This document shows, piece after piece, positions 1 to 8,753 of a stretch of 53,299 nt of DNA. Under the pieces are notes generated by a model, which was given only the letters and a program-made list of their open reading frames with translations, had not been told where the DNA came from and searched no databases. Positions within the stretch are counted from its first letter, which is position 1. Every line of letters starts with the position of its first letter. This DNA is from Longimicrobium sp. (lineage in GTDB: Bacteria > Gemmatimonadota > Gemmatimonadetes > Longimicrobiales > Longimicrobiaceae). Both the position numbers and the translations under genes were made by a program. Location: the NCBI RefSeq assembly GCF_036388275.1, contig NZ_DASVSF010000093.1:1-53299 (forward strand), given 5' to 3'.

Positions 1-2
1 CC

Positions 3-107
3 ACCTGCCAGCAGCAGAAGGTGCACCCGCTCGACTTCATTGCTCTTTCCATCGCCGCCCTGCGCTCCGGCAACGCTGCACCCAAGCTCCTGGCTGCTGC
101 CACCTGA
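3..107 (+). CDS. C-terminal fragment of an IS66-like transposase (cut by window edge)
   Basis: An open frame enters from the left edge and ends at TGA 105-107. Its 34 residues (TCQQQKVHPLDF..., ending in a 'GNAAPKLL' stretch) resemble the extreme C-terminus of IS66-family transposases, where an R-T-C-[RQ]-Q motif is followed by a proline-rich end. Only the tail is visible, so it may be an intact IS copy continuing leftwards or a remnant. No inverted repeat can be confirmed downstream. The family call rests on a short motif and is tentative. Confidence 0.4.
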   Translation, partial: TCQQQKVHPLDFIALSIAALRSGNAAPKLLAAAT

Positions 108-736
108 ACGGTTACGTCGCGGCAACAAAGGCCCAAAGTCCGCCTTCGCGGACTGCACGCGCGGTCGAGTGCGCCAAGCCGTCCGAGGCGCACCGGGCTG
201 GCTCCCTTCCCCCGCGCAGTTTGCGGGGGAAGGGCTGGGGATGGGGGGCGGCCAGGGAGTGCACCGGAGCAACCGCAGCGCACCGGGCTGGCTCCCCGCG
301 GTCGAAGTTCTCCCCTCTCCCGGCGCAGTTTGCCGGGGGAGGGGCCGGGGGAGGGGCCACCCCGGCGATTCAAGGATCCGTGCCGCTGTCGCGCCCAAGT
401 TGAGAAGTGGCGCCTGGCTAGTTCCTTCGGCCCGCAAAGGGTGTGCTACGGGCGAGCACGGCGCGCCTGGGCCTCAGGATGACAGGCCGTGGTGACGCCA
501 CCGCCAAATCCGAAGCGCACGGCACTGGCTCCCTTCCCCCGCGCAGTTTGCGGGGGAAGGGCTGGGGATGGGGGGCACCGAGGCATGCGCCAAACCCAGC
601 CGATCCGGTGTGAAGTTCTCCCCCTCTTCCGCTTGCGGGAGAGGGGGCCGGGGGGAGAGGGCAGCCGGGGACTGCACGTCCGTCCTCGAAACGCACCCAA
701 CCCGCAATCGCCCTATCCACCGAACGCATCGCCGAA
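108..736. repeat. Intergenic repeat island 1
   Basis: About 630 bp without a convincing gene. It is a mosaic of modules that recur elsewhere in the window: a short palindrome reading AGTCCGCCTTCGCGGACT (about 136-153); GC-stem modules with a CCCCCGCGCAGTTTGCGGGGG core (about 201-248 and 528-576) or a related CTCTCCC/GGGAGAG stem (about 311-358 and 618-664); and the 'CTTCGGCCCGC...CTCAGGATGACAG' module (about 418-487). The open frames here translate as repeats in every reading frame and have no ribosome-binding sites. Confidence 0.8.
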
Positions 737-1852
737 GTGACCGATACATCGCAGTCCCCCGCCCAAAGCGGGTTCGGCCGGTTCTTCCTCCCCGGCCCCA
801 CCGAGGTGCATCCCGACGTGCTCGCGGCCATGACGCGGCCGCTGATCGGCCATCGCGGCGACGAGATGTCGTCGCTGCTGGAGGCGTGCGACCCCGTCCT
901 GCGCTCCCTCTTCCGCACCCACCGCCCGGTGTACGTCGCCAGTTCGTCCGCGACGGGGCTGATGGAGGGCGCCGTGCGGAACGGCGTGCGTAGGCGTGCC
1001 CTGTCGCTGGTCAACGGCGCGTTCAGCGAGCGATTCGCCGCGCTGGTCACGGACTGCGGCCGCGAGGGCGAGCGGTACGAAGTGACTCTGGGCGAGGCGA
1101 ATCAGCCGGACGAGGTCTACCAGCGCCTGCGCGCGGGTGGCTTCGACGCGGTCACCGTGGTGCACTCCGAGACGTCCACGGGCGTCCTGAACCCGCTGAC
1201 CGAAATCGCCGAGGCCGTACGCCGGGCGGAGGCGGAGACGGGCGAGGAGATCCTGCTGCTCGTCGACGGCGTCACCACCGTGGGCGGGATGCTGGTGCAG
1301 GCCGAGGCGTGGGGGCTCGACTTCCTGCTCACCGGCTCGCAGAAGGCGATGGCGCTGCCGCCGGGGCTGGCGTTCGGCACGGCGTCGGAGCGGATGATGG
1401 CGCGGGCGGCGACGATCCCCGGCCGCGGCCAGTACTTCGACCTGCTGGAGTACGATGTCTACTGGCGCAAGCACCAGACGCCCAACACGCCGGCCGTCTC
1501 GCTGATGTACGCGCTCGCCGAGCAGTGCCGCCGCATCGGCGCCGAGGGCGTGGAGGCGCGGGCGCTGCGGCACTGGCGGATGGCCGAGCGCACGTGGGAG
1601 TGGGCCCGGAGCCGCCCCGGCCTGTCGCTGTACGCCGCCGAGGGGCAGCGCTCCCCCACCGTCACCACCATCCGCGTGGACGATGGCGTGCCCGCCTCGC
1701 GCATCTGCTCGGAGATGACGGCGCGCGGATGGACGCTGGGCACGGGATACGGCAAGCTGAAGGACCTGACGTTCCGGATCGGCCACATGGGGGATCACAC
1801 GATGGACGAGCTCGACGCGCTGCTGGCGGTGCTGGAGGAGGTGCTGGGATGA
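737..1852 (+). CDS. Class-V pyridoxal-phosphate aminotransferase (serine-pyruvate/phosphoserine type)
   Basis: 371 residues, fold-type I class-V aminotransferase. Visible signatures are the N-terminal 'FFLPGPTEVHP' and 'GHRGDEM' motifs, the cofactor-region 'LLVDGVTTVGG', and the likely PLP-binding lysine in 'TGSQKAMALPPG'. The family transfers amino groups between serine or phosphoserine, alanine and keto acids. The start is GTG at 737, with no strong Shine-Dalgarno sequence. The stop overlaps the serA start by four bases (ATGA), so the two are probably co-translated. With a phosphoglycerate dehydrogenase next door, the likely role is the transamination step of serine synthesis. Alanine-glyoxylate or serine-pyruvate aminotransferase remains possible. 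Confidence 0.85.
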   Translation: MTDTSQSPAQSGFGRFFLPGPTEVHPDVLAAMTRPLIGHRGDEMSSLLEACDPVLRSLFRTHRPVYVASSSATGLMEGAVRNGVRRRALSLVNGAFSERFAALVTDCGREGERYEVTLGEANQPDEVYQRLRAGGFDAVTVVHSETSTGVLNPLTEIAEAVRRAEAETGEEILLLVDGVTTVGGMLVQAEAWGLDFLLTGSQKAMALPPGLAFGTASERMMARAATIPGRGQYFDLLEYDVYWRKHQTPNTPAVSLMYALAEQCRRIGAEGVEARALRHWRMAERTWEWARSRPGLSLYAAEGQRSPTVTTIRVDDGVPASRICSEMTARGWTLGTGYGKLKDLTFRIGHMGDHTMDELDALLAVLEEVLG

Positions 1853-3453
1853 CGGACCGGCGTTTTCGCGTCCTGGTGACGGACGAGATCGATCCCGAGG
1901 GCGTCGCCCTCCTGCGCGCGCATCCCGACATCGAGGTGGTGGAAAAGCCCACCCGACCCGCCGCCGAGGTGCTGGCGGAGATCGGCGAGTACGACGCGTT
2001 CGTGGGCCGCAGCGCCACCCGCGTCACCCGCGAGCTGCTGCAGGCGGGCGACCGCCTGCGGGTGATCGGGCGCGCCGGCGTGGGCGTGGACAACGTGGAC
2101 CTGCGCACGGCCACGGAACTGGGCGTGGCCGTCATCAACGCGCCCGGCGGCAACACCGTGTCCGTGGCCGAGCTGGCGTTCGGGGTGCTGATCGGCCTGG
2201 CGCGCAACATCCCCCAGGCGTCGGAATCCATGCGCCAGGGCCGCTGGGACCGGTCCAAGCTGGGCGGGGTGGAGCTGCGCGGAAAGACGATGGCCATCGT
2301 GGGCCTTGGGCGCATCGGAAGCGAGATGGCGCGCCGAGCGCGGGCGTTCGGCATGACGGTGATCGGCTACGACCCGTACGTGGGCCAGAGCCGCTTCGAG
2401 GAGCTGGACGTGGAGCGGGTGGAGCGGCTGAACGACGCGCTGGAGCGGGCCGACGTGGTGACGCTGCACGTGCCGCTGACCGGCGAGACGACGGGGATGA
2501 TCGGCGCGTCGGAGCTGGCCCGGCTGGGGCGCGATGCCTACGTGCTCAACCTGGCCCGCGGCGGTATCGTCGCGGAAGACGCGCTGGCCGAAGCGCTGCA
2601 CGCGGGGCGCCTGGCCGGGGCGGCGGTGGATGCCTTCGACGTGGAGCCGCTCCCCGCGGACCATCCCCTCCGCAGCGCCCCCAACCTGCTGCTGACGCCG
2701 CACCTGGGCGCGTCCACGCGCGACGCCCAGCGCAACGTGGCCGTGGAAGCGTGCGAGGCCGTGCGCGACGCCCTGGTGACGGGCGACCTGAGCGCCGCGA
2801 TGAACGCCTCGGGGGTGGGCGGCGCCGCCACCCGCGAGCTGCGCCCCCTGCTGGCGCTGGCGGACCGGCTGGGGCGGCTGGGGCGGGCGCTGGTGCCGGG
2901 CGCGCTCAACTCGCTGGAGGTGCGGTACACCGGCCCGCGCGAGCACGCGCCGCGGCCGCTCCTGCTTTCCGCGCTGCAGGGCGCGCTGCGCGACGTGGTG
3001 GAGCACCGGGCCATCAACCTGGTCAACGCGCAGCACGTGGCCGCCGAGCGGGGGATCGAGACGGCGACGACCATGGTAGGCGGCCGCGGCGAGCTGGGCG
3101 AGGAGATCGAGCTGCGGCTGGAGGGTGGCGAGCGCAGCATCCGCGTGGGCGGCGCGCTGCTGGGCGAGACGCACGGGCGCATCGTGCGCATCGGCGCGTT
3201 TCGCGTGGACGTAGCGCCGCGCGGCGTGATGATGGTCATCCGCAACCGCGACGTTCCCGGCGTGATCGGGCGGGTGGGCACGCTGTTGGGCGAGGCGGGC
3301 GTGAACATCGCCGAGTACCACCAGGCGCGCCTTTCCGTCGGTGGCGAGGCGCTGGCCGCGGTCTCGGTGGACAGCCGCATCCCCGCCGAAGTGGTGGACC
3401 GGCTGACGGCCCTGCCGGAGATCCTGGACGTGCGGCAGGTGGAGATGGAGTAA
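1849..3453 (+). CDS. serA: D-3-phosphoglycerate dehydrogenase
   Basis: 534 residues, matching the long bacterial form of SerA, which oxidises 3-phosphoglycerate to 3-phosphohydroxypyruvate with NAD as the first step of serine synthesis. In order: substrate domain ('FVGRSATRVT', 'GRAGVGVDNVD'), Rossmann domain with 'GLGRIGSEMARRA', catalytic region 'NLARGGIV' and 'TPHLGAST', an intervening ASB-type domain, and a C-terminal ACT domain ('NRDVPGVIGRVGTLLGEAG') that in relatives senses serine. The ATG at 1849 overlaps the upstream aminotransferase stop. A longer in-frame extension to 1309 exists but lies inside the upstream gene and is rejected. No serB is visible nearby. Confidence 0.95.
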   Translation: MTDRRFRVLVTDEIDPEGVALLRAHPDIEVVEKPTRPAAEVLAEIGEYDAFVGRSATRVTRELLQAGDRLRVIGRAGVGVDNVDLRTATELGVAVINAPGGNTVSVAELAFGVLIGLARNIPQASESMRQGRWDRSKLGGVELRGKTMAIVGLGRIGSEMARRARAFGMTVIGYDPYVGQSRFEELDVERVERLNDALERADVVTLHVPLTGETTGMIGASELARLGRDAYVLNLARGGIVAEDALAEALHAGRLAGAAVDAFDVEPLPADHPLRSAPNLLLTPHLGASTRDAQRNVAVEACEAVRDALVTGDLSAAMNASGVGGAATRELRPLLALADRLGRLGRALVPGALNSLEVRYTGPREHAPRPLLLSALQGALRDVVEHRAINLVNAQHVAAERGIETATTMVGGRGELGEEIELRLEGGERSIRVGGALLGETHGRIVRIGAFRVDVAPRGVMMVIRNRDVPGVIGRVGTLLGEAGVNIAEYHQARLSVGGEALAAVSVDSRIPAEVVDRLTALPEILDVRQVEME

Positions 3454-3454
3454 A

Positions 3455-3551
3455 CTTCGGTCACGACGGTAACTACGGTCGAAACGGTCACGACCTGGGC
3501 GAGCAGGGGCTCGGGGCAGGCATGGCAGTGACCGTAGTGACCGTAGTTACC
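3455..3551. repeat. Inverted repeat made of ACGGTCAC/GTAACTACGG units
   Basis: Immediately after serA the left arm carries repeated ACGGT-type units, and the right arm carries the reverse complement (GTGACCGTAGT...). GGTAACTACGGTC at 3468-3480 pairs perfectly with 3539-3551, and ACGGTCAC at 3484-3491 pairs with 3528-3535, around a loop of about 36 bases. It could end serA transcription, but there is no T-tract. Related tandem units occur after the nuclease gene at 11881-11957. Confidence 0.7.
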
Positions 3552-3629
3552 CGCCGTTCGGCGCATCTCTTGCCTGAGTGCGCCTGACTGCACGCCGACC
3601 AAACCAACGCTCGCCCACGACGCACGCCC

Positions 3630-4133
3630 ATGGGTATCCGGTACTGGCTGAAGAAGCGCATGTCGGAGGCCGTCAACGAAAACGGCGACCTTCCGCTGCA
3701 CGTGTCCATCCTCCACTCCATCTTTGGCGGAGACGAGCCCACGCCCCGCGCGCTGGGCGAGCACGACCAGAAGACGTATCCGCGCGAGCTGCAGGAGCTT
3801 CTGCGCCGGCGGGAGGACGTGGCGCAGGAGGTGATGGACATGGACCTCACCAACCGGTCCGCCCGCGTCGCCGCCATCCCGCGGCTTCGCGAGTTGCTGC
3901 GGACGTATCCGCACCCGCTGCTGTACGAGGCGTTGATCAACGCCTACGTCGACGAGGGGCGGTGGGACGAGGCCCGGGGCGCCGCCTTTGCCGCGCGCGA
4001 GCGCCGCGTGGAGGTGTCGCGCTCTCCCTACTCGGAGATCCGCGGCGAGACCGACCGCCTCAACGAGTGGACGCCCGAAGAGGTGGACGCCCTTCGCCAG
4101 GAGCGCGAGGCCCGCGCCGCCCCGCCGGCCTGA
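3630..4133 (+). CDS. Conserved hypothetical protein, 167 residues
   Basis: I do not recognise the family. The protein is soluble, charged and mostly helical, with no signal peptide or membrane segment. It begins with a basic stretch (MGIRYWLKKRMSEAVN), and its middle (residues about 85-120) reads like one or two TPR-type helix pairs ('HPLLYEALINAYVDEGRWDEARGA'-like pattern). The frame has GC-rich third positions and a strong terminator-like hairpin follows the stop, so it is very probably a real gene. The start ATG at 3630 has no clear ribosome-binding site. It lies 176 bp after serA, separated by the inverted repeat. Confidence 0.7.
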   Translation: MGIRYWLKKRMSEAVNENGDLPLHVSILHSIFGGDEPTPRALGEHDQKTYPRELQELLRRREDVAQEVMDMDLTNRSARVAAIPRLRELLRTYPHPLLYEALINAYVDEGRWDEARGAAFAARERRVEVSRSPYSEIRGETDRLNEWTPEEVDALRQEREARAAPPA

Positions 4134-4159
4134 CGCACGGCCACACGGCTGGAACCTTT

Positions 4160-4187
4160 CCGAGCCCCGCCCCACGGCGGGGCTCGG
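4160..4187 (+). terminator. Hairpin terminator after the 167-residue gene
   Basis: A perfect 12-bp stem (4160-4171 with 4176-4187, CCGAGCCCCGCC/GGCGGGGCTCGG) with a CCAC loop, followed by a weak T-containing tail. It lies 26 bp downstream of the stop codon. Confidence 0.7.
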
Positions 4188-4428
4188 CGTTTCACGACGT
4201 TTCCGGAGTGACCTTCGTTACCGTGGTTGCCGTCATGCCAGAATGACGACCGCTCCCGAAACCCTTGCTCGATGGACGGTGCACGGCGTATCGTGAACAC
4301 GTCCCGTCCCCATCGCCCCGGCACGCGTCGTCCGTTTCCATCGCCCCGCGCCCGCGGGGATGCACGCGCGGCGAAAAAGCACCGCCGGCCCCGCGCCGGC
4401 ACAATCCACCCTGCTCCGTGAGGAACGC

Positions 4429-7263
4429 ATGCGGCTTACCGCCGGACGTACCCTGCTGTTTCTGGTCGCCCTGCTGTTTTCGTCCGCCCTTCCCGCGTAT
4501 GCGCAGAACGGCAGCGTAAGCGGCACCGTGCGCGACGTGGCCACCTCCACGCCACTTCGCGGCATCCGTGTAGAAGCCGTCTCCACCAGCGGGCGCGTGG
4601 CCGCCAGCGCCGTCACCGCGGAGAACGGCACCTACACCCTTCGCGACTTGGCTCCCGGCAACTACGCGCTGGTCCTTTCCGGCACCGACGTTCCCGTCCG
4701 CCGCCTGGACGTGGAGGTGACGGCGGGACGCACCTCGCGCGTGGACGCGCAGCTCGCGTTCGGAAACGTGCGGCTGGACCCGGTGGTGGTCTCGGCCTCC
4801 AAGCGGCCCGAGAAGGCGGTGGAAGCGCCGTCGCGGGTGGAGGTGGTGACCGCGCAGGAAATCGAGGACCGGCCGGCGGTCACGCTGATCGACCACTTGC
4901 GCGACGTGCCCGGCGTGGACGTGGCGCAGACAGGGCTGCAGTCCACCAACATCGTGGCGCGCGGCTTCAACAACATCTTCAGCGGCTCGCTTCACGCGCT
5001 GACCGACAACCGCATCGCGGGTGTGCCCAGCCTGCGCGTGAACTACCTGCACTTCATTCCCAGCACCAACGAGGACGTGGCGCGGATGGAAGTGGTGCTG
5101 GGGCCGGGCGCGGCGCTGTATGGGCCCAACACGGCCAATGGCATCCTGCACATCATCACCAAGAGCCCGCTGGACGAGCAGGGAACCACGGTCGCCTTCA
5201 GCGGCGGCAGCCAGGAGCTGCGGCAGGGCGAATTCCGCACGGCGCACCTGCTGACCGACGACATCGGCTTCAAGGTCAGCGGCCAGTACCTGCAGGCCGA
5301 GGAGTGGCGGTTCATCGACCCCGCCGAAACGGCCGAGCAGCAGAAGTTCGCCAGCGACCTGCCCTTCTACCGCAACGACCTGATGCGGGCGTCGGGCATC
5401 GGCCAGGCCGAGGCGGACCAGCGCATCACCCGCATCGGCTCGCGCGACTTCGGCATCGAGCGGTACAGCGGCGAGGCACGGCTGGACTGGCGGGTGACGC
5501 CGTCGATGACCGCCGTGCTTTCCGCCGGCTCCAGCGACGCCGCCAGCGGCATCGAGCTCACCGGCCTGGGCGCCGCGCAGGTCGAGGGCTGGCGCAGCAG
5601 CTACTACCAGGCGCGCACCACCTGGAACCGGCTGTTCGCGCAGGTCTACCTGAACCAGAGCAACGCCGGCGACACGTACCTGCTTCGCAACGGCGCGCCC
5701 ATCTCCGACAAGTCGCGGCTGCTGGTGGGGCAGCTGCAGCACGGCTTCAGCATGGGGAACGGACGCCAGAACTTTACCTACGGCGCCGACTACCTGCACA
5801 CCAACCCGGTGACGGACAGCACCATCAACGGGTGGTACGAAGACGACGACCAGACCACCGAGCTGGGCGCGTACCTGCAGTCGGAGACGGAGCTTACCCC
5901 CCGGCTGGACCTGGTGCTGGCGGGCCGCGTCGACACGCACTCCGCCCTGCCCGACGCGGTGTTCTCGCCTCGCGCCGCGCTGGTGTTCAAACCGCGCGAC
6001 GGACAGGCGCTGCGGCTGAGCTACAACCGCGCCTTCAGCACGCCCAGCTCGCTCAACCAGTTCCTGGACCTGGGGTCGGCGCTGCCCGGAACGGACGCGG
6101 GAACTACGGCGCTGCGGCGGCTGGGCTACAGCCTTCGCATTCAGGGCACCGGCTCCGAGGGCTTCAGCTTCCGCGACGCGAACGGCGCATACCAGGTCCG
6201 CTCGCCCTTCAACACGGCAAACCCGGGGCAGCTGCTGCCCGCCACCGCCGTGTCGCCCACGTTCTTCCGGGCGGCGGTGCTCGTGGTGGCGCAGCAGGCG
6301 GCCGCGGCGGGAACCCCGCTGCCGCAGCCACTGGTGACGTACCTGTCCGGGCTGCAGCCCAGCAACGCGCAAGTGGGGCTCAACTACCTGGACCTTGTCA
6401 CACGCCAGACGGCCCCGCTTTCCACGCTGGAGCTGGACCGCATCGAGCCCATCCGCGAGTCGCCCAGCACCACGCTGGAGGTGGGCTACACGGGGCTGCT
6501 CGGGGACCGCCTGCTGCTCGCGGCCGACGTGTGGTGGAGCCGCAAGGAAGACCTCGTGACGCCGCTGACCATTCAGACGCCGCTCGTCCTTTTGAACCCG
6601 CAGCAACTGGGCGCGTACCTGGTCCCGCGGTTCATGGCCGACCTCGGCTACTCGCAGGCGCAGGCCAGCGCGCTTGCGCAGCAGCTGGTGCCCGGGCTGG
6701 CGCAGGTGCCGCTGGGCGTCATCTCCTCGCCCGACGTGGACGCACGGAGCGCCCAGGCGTTGGTGACGTACGTGAACGTGGACGAGAACATCGACCTGTG
6801 GGGCACCGACATCTCTGCCACCGCGCTGCTGGGCAACGAGTTCGAGCTCACGGGCTCTGTTTCCTGGGTGAACGAGAACGTGTGGAACACGCAGAACGCC
6901 GGCGTGGTGACGCTGAACGCGCCGCGATTCAAGGGCGGCCTGGCGCTGGACTACGACAACGACGACACCGGCTTGTTCGGCGAGATCCGCATGCGCTACA
7001 ACGACGAGTTCCCGGTGAACTCGGGCGTGTACGTGGGCACCGCGTGCCTCAACAAGCCCGGTGACCCCGTGAACCCCCTGCAGGAAGGCTGCGTGGACGC
7101 GTACACGCTGTTCGACCTGAACGTGGGCTACCGGCTGCCCATGGTGCAGGGCGCCACGGTGAACCTGCTGGTCAACAACCTGCTCGACGAGGGATACCGG
7201 CCGTTCCCCGGCTCGCCCTCGCTGGGCCGCATGCTGATCGCCCGGGTCAAGTACGAGTTCTGA
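4429..7263 (+). CDS. TonB-dependent outer-membrane receptor
   Basis: 944 residues. A signal peptide (MRLTAGRTLLFLVALLFSSA...YAQ) is followed by a carboxypeptidase-regulatory-like beta-sandwich (about residues 27-110, 'GSVSGTVRDVATSTPLRGI'), a plug domain (about 120-235, 'RVEVVTAQEIEDRPAVTL' and 'VVLGPGAALYGPNTANGIL'), then a long beta-barrel ending in an aromatic residue (KYEF), as outer-membrane barrels do. The family imports scarce ligands such as siderophores, cobalamin or oligosaccharides using TonB energy. No ligand-specific motif is visible. ATG 4429 is chosen because it opens a perfect signal peptide after a GAGG site; the frame extends upstream to 4360 without one. A binding-protein gene follows. 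Confidence 0.93.
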   Translation: MRLTAGRTLLFLVALLFSSALPAYAQNGSVSGTVRDVATSTPLRGIRVEAVSTSGRVAASAVTAENGTYTLRDLAPGNYALVLSGTDVPVRRLDVEVTAGRTSRVDAQLAFGNVRLDPVVVSASKRPEKAVEAPSRVEVVTAQEIEDRPAVTLIDHLRDVPGVDVAQTGLQSTNIVARGFNNIFSGSLHALTDNRIAGVPSLRVNYLHFIPSTNEDVARMEVVLGPGAALYGPNTANGILHIITKSPLDEQGTTVAFSGGSQELRQGEFRTAHLLTDDIGFKVSGQYLQAEEWRFIDPAETAEQQKFASDLPFYRNDLMRASGIGQAEADQRITRIGSRDFGIERYSGEARLDWRVTPSMTAVLSAGSSDAASGIELTGLGAAQVEGWRSSYYQARTTWNRLFAQVYLNQSNAGDTYLLRNGAPISDKSRLLVGQLQHGFSMGNGRQNFTYGADYLHTNPVTDSTINGWYEDDDQTTELGAYLQSETELTPRLDLVLAGRVDTHSALPDAVFSPRAALVFKPRDGQALRLSYNRAFSTPSSLNQFLDLGSALPGTDAGTTALRRLGYSLRIQGTGSEGFSFRDANGAYQVRSPFNTANPGQLLPATAVSPTFFRAAVLVVAQQAAAAGTPLPQPLVTYLSGLQPSNAQVGLNYLDLVTRQTAPLSTLELDRIEPIRESPSTTLEVGYTGLLGDRLLLAADVWWSRKEDLVTPLTIQTPLVLLNPQQLGAYLVPRFMADLGYSQAQASALAQQLVPGLAQVPLGVISSPDVDARSAQALVTYVNVDENIDLWGTDISATALLGNEFELTGSVSWVNENVWNTQNAGVVTLNAPRFKGGLALDYDNDDTGLFGEIRMRYNDEFPVNSGVYVGTACLNKPGDPVNPLQEGCVDAYTLFDLNVGYRLPMVQGATVNLLVNNLLDEGYRPFPGSPSLGRMLIARVKYEF

Positions 7264-7284
7264 TCTGCTTCTGATCGAGGGAAA

Positions 7285-7317
7285 GGAGGGGGAGCCCGGA
7301 ACCCGGGCTCCCCCTCC
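7285..7317 (+). terminator. Hairpin terminator after the TonB receptor
   Basis: A perfect 15-bp GC-rich stem (7285-7299 with 7303-7317) with a three-base loop, 21 bp after the receptor stop codon. There is no strong T-tract. Confidence 0.75.
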
Positions 7318-7444
7318 GCGTTACGGCATCATCGGCGGATTCGTGCGATGGCGTATTCCGCGCTTTTCACCCTCGCGCCATCACACGCCTCACGCTGTGC
7401 CAATGCATTGCCACACACGGCTGTTGGCGGGAACAGAATCCCGC

Positions 7445-7480
7445 TTGACACGGGCTGAATATACGGAATCTTTGTAGGAT
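7445..7480 (+). promoter_or_regulatory. Possible promoter of the binding-protein gene
   Basis: TTGACA at 7445-7450 lies in a locally A/T-richer stretch, followed by TATACG and then TAGGAT at 7475-7480. The spacing from TTGACA to a good -10 box is not ideal, so only the general position, 45-80 bp before the start codon, is proposed. Confidence 0.25.
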
Positions 7481-7524
7481 CGAAATCTCCGTTCGTCCCC
7501 CCTGCGTACCCCGTTGTTCATTCC

Positions 7525-8652
7525 ATGCGATCACATCGTTTTGTGCTGGCGCCCCTCGCGGTGGCGGCCGTGCTGTCCGGCTGCTCGGGCCCCGGCGGCG
7601 GCGACACGTACTTGCTGGGCCTGGCCGCGCCCCTGGAGCGGTCGTTCGGCCAGAACTCGCGGCTAGGCGCGCAACTGGCCGTGGACCAGATCAACGCGGC
7701 GGGCGGCATCGATGGCGACAGCCTGAAGCTGTGGGCTTTGGATGACAAGTCCGACGACACGGCGGCCATCGCGGTGGCCGAGCAATTCTACGACAACCCC
7801 GCGGTGCTCGCCGTGGTGGGCCACGCCACCTCCGGTCCGCTGATGGATGCCGCGACCGTCTACCAGCGCGGACTGGTAGCGGTGGGCACCAGCGCCACCA
7901 GCACCGAAATCGCGGGGCTGGGCGAGTGGATCTTCCGCGTGGCGTCGAGCGATTCGGCCAACGCGGCGGAGTTGGCGCGGTCGGCGGCGGGCGCGGGCAG
8001 GCGCGTGGCCATCCTGTACGCCAACGACGACTACGGGCAGAGCCTGGCGGAGGTGTTCGGGCAGGCGCTGGAGAACACGGGGGTGACGCTGGTGGGCCGC
8101 TTTCCGTACCTGGAAGACATGAAGGACTTCACCCCGTACATCCGCGCGCTCAAGGCGCGCGGCGCCGAGGTGGTGCTGGTAGCCGGGCTGGAAACGGGCG
8201 CGGCCACGCTCATCCAGCAGGCGCACCAACTGGAGTGGATGCCGCGCTTCATCGGTGGGGACGGACTGGAGCCGCTGGCGGAGATGGGCGAGCGGTACAA
8301 CGGCACACTCGTCGGCGTGCTGTACCACCCCGAGATGTCGCCGCGGGCGCGGACCTTCGCCGAGGCGTTCCGGGCCGCGTACAAGCGCGAGCCCGATTCG
8401 TCGGCCGCCACCTCGTACGACGCGGTGCAGCTGATTGCGCGGGCGCTGCGCGAGGGCCGGGCCACCCGCGAGGGGGTTCGCGACTACCTGGCGGGCGTGG
8501 GGCGCGAGGGCGGCTCGGCGCGGTACGACGGGGTGGCCGGCCCGGTGGCGTTCGACGCCAACGGCGACCCGGTGGGCAAGCCGGTGGCGCTGGTGCGCAT
8601 CGAGAACGGCCGCTTCCGCCTTCAGCAGGCCGCGCAGGTCGCGGCCCGGTAA
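7525..8652 (+). CDS. ABC transporter periplasmic binding lipoprotein, branched-chain amino-acid (LivJ-like) type
   Basis: 375 residues. The N-terminus is a lipoprotein signal peptide with an LSGC lipobox, so the protein should be anchored in the periplasm. The rest is a type-I periplasmic binding fold: 'LAAPLERSFGQNSRLGAQLAVDQINAAGGIDG', 'VVGHATSGPLMDAATVYQ' and 'AILYANDDYGQSLAEVF' are typical of Leu/Ile/Val/urea-type receptors. Such proteins bring ligands to an ABC permease or act as sensors. No permease or ATPase gene is adjacent, so it is an orphan here. It follows the TonB receptor after a terminator and 261 bp, so it probably has its own promoter. Confidence 0.88.
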   Translation: MRSHRFVLAPLAVAAVLSGCSGPGGGDTYLLGLAAPLERSFGQNSRLGAQLAVDQINAAGGIDGDSLKLWALDDKSDDTAAIAVAEQFYDNPAVLAVVGHATSGPLMDAATVYQRGLVAVGTSATSTEIAGLGEWIFRVASSDSANAAELARSAAGAGRRVAILYANDDYGQSLAEVFGQALENTGVTLVGRFPYLEDMKDFTPYIRALKARGAEVVLVAGLETGAATLIQQAHQLEWMPRFIGGDGLEPLAEMGERYNGTLVGVLYHPEMSPRARTFAEAFRAAYKREPDSSAATSYDAVQLIARALREGRATREGVRDYLAGVGREGGSARYDGVAGPVAFDANGDPVGKPVALVRIENGRFRLQQAAQVAAR

Positions 8653-8702
8653 GCAGCGCCGCCCACCGACTTGGGAGTGGGTGAACCGCGGCTGAAACAA
8701 CG

Positions 8703-8753
8703 GAAAGCCCCGACACGGACCGCCGGCGCGTCCCGTTCGGGGCTTCACCTGCA
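8703..8753 (+). terminator. Terminator-like repeat, copy 1
   Basis: AAAGCCCCGACACGG pairs imperfectly with CCCGTTCGGGGCTT to make a long hairpin 50 bp after the binding-protein stop, followed by CACCTGCAC. Nearly the same hairpin and flank occur at 12385-12440, 24086-24142 and 52897-52955, always just beyond a gene end. Confidence 0.65.

Noticed and set aside
4192..6606. 804-codon minus-strand frame over the TonB receptor
   Set aside because: Shadow frame; the receptor has signal peptide, plug and barrel features in the plus frame.
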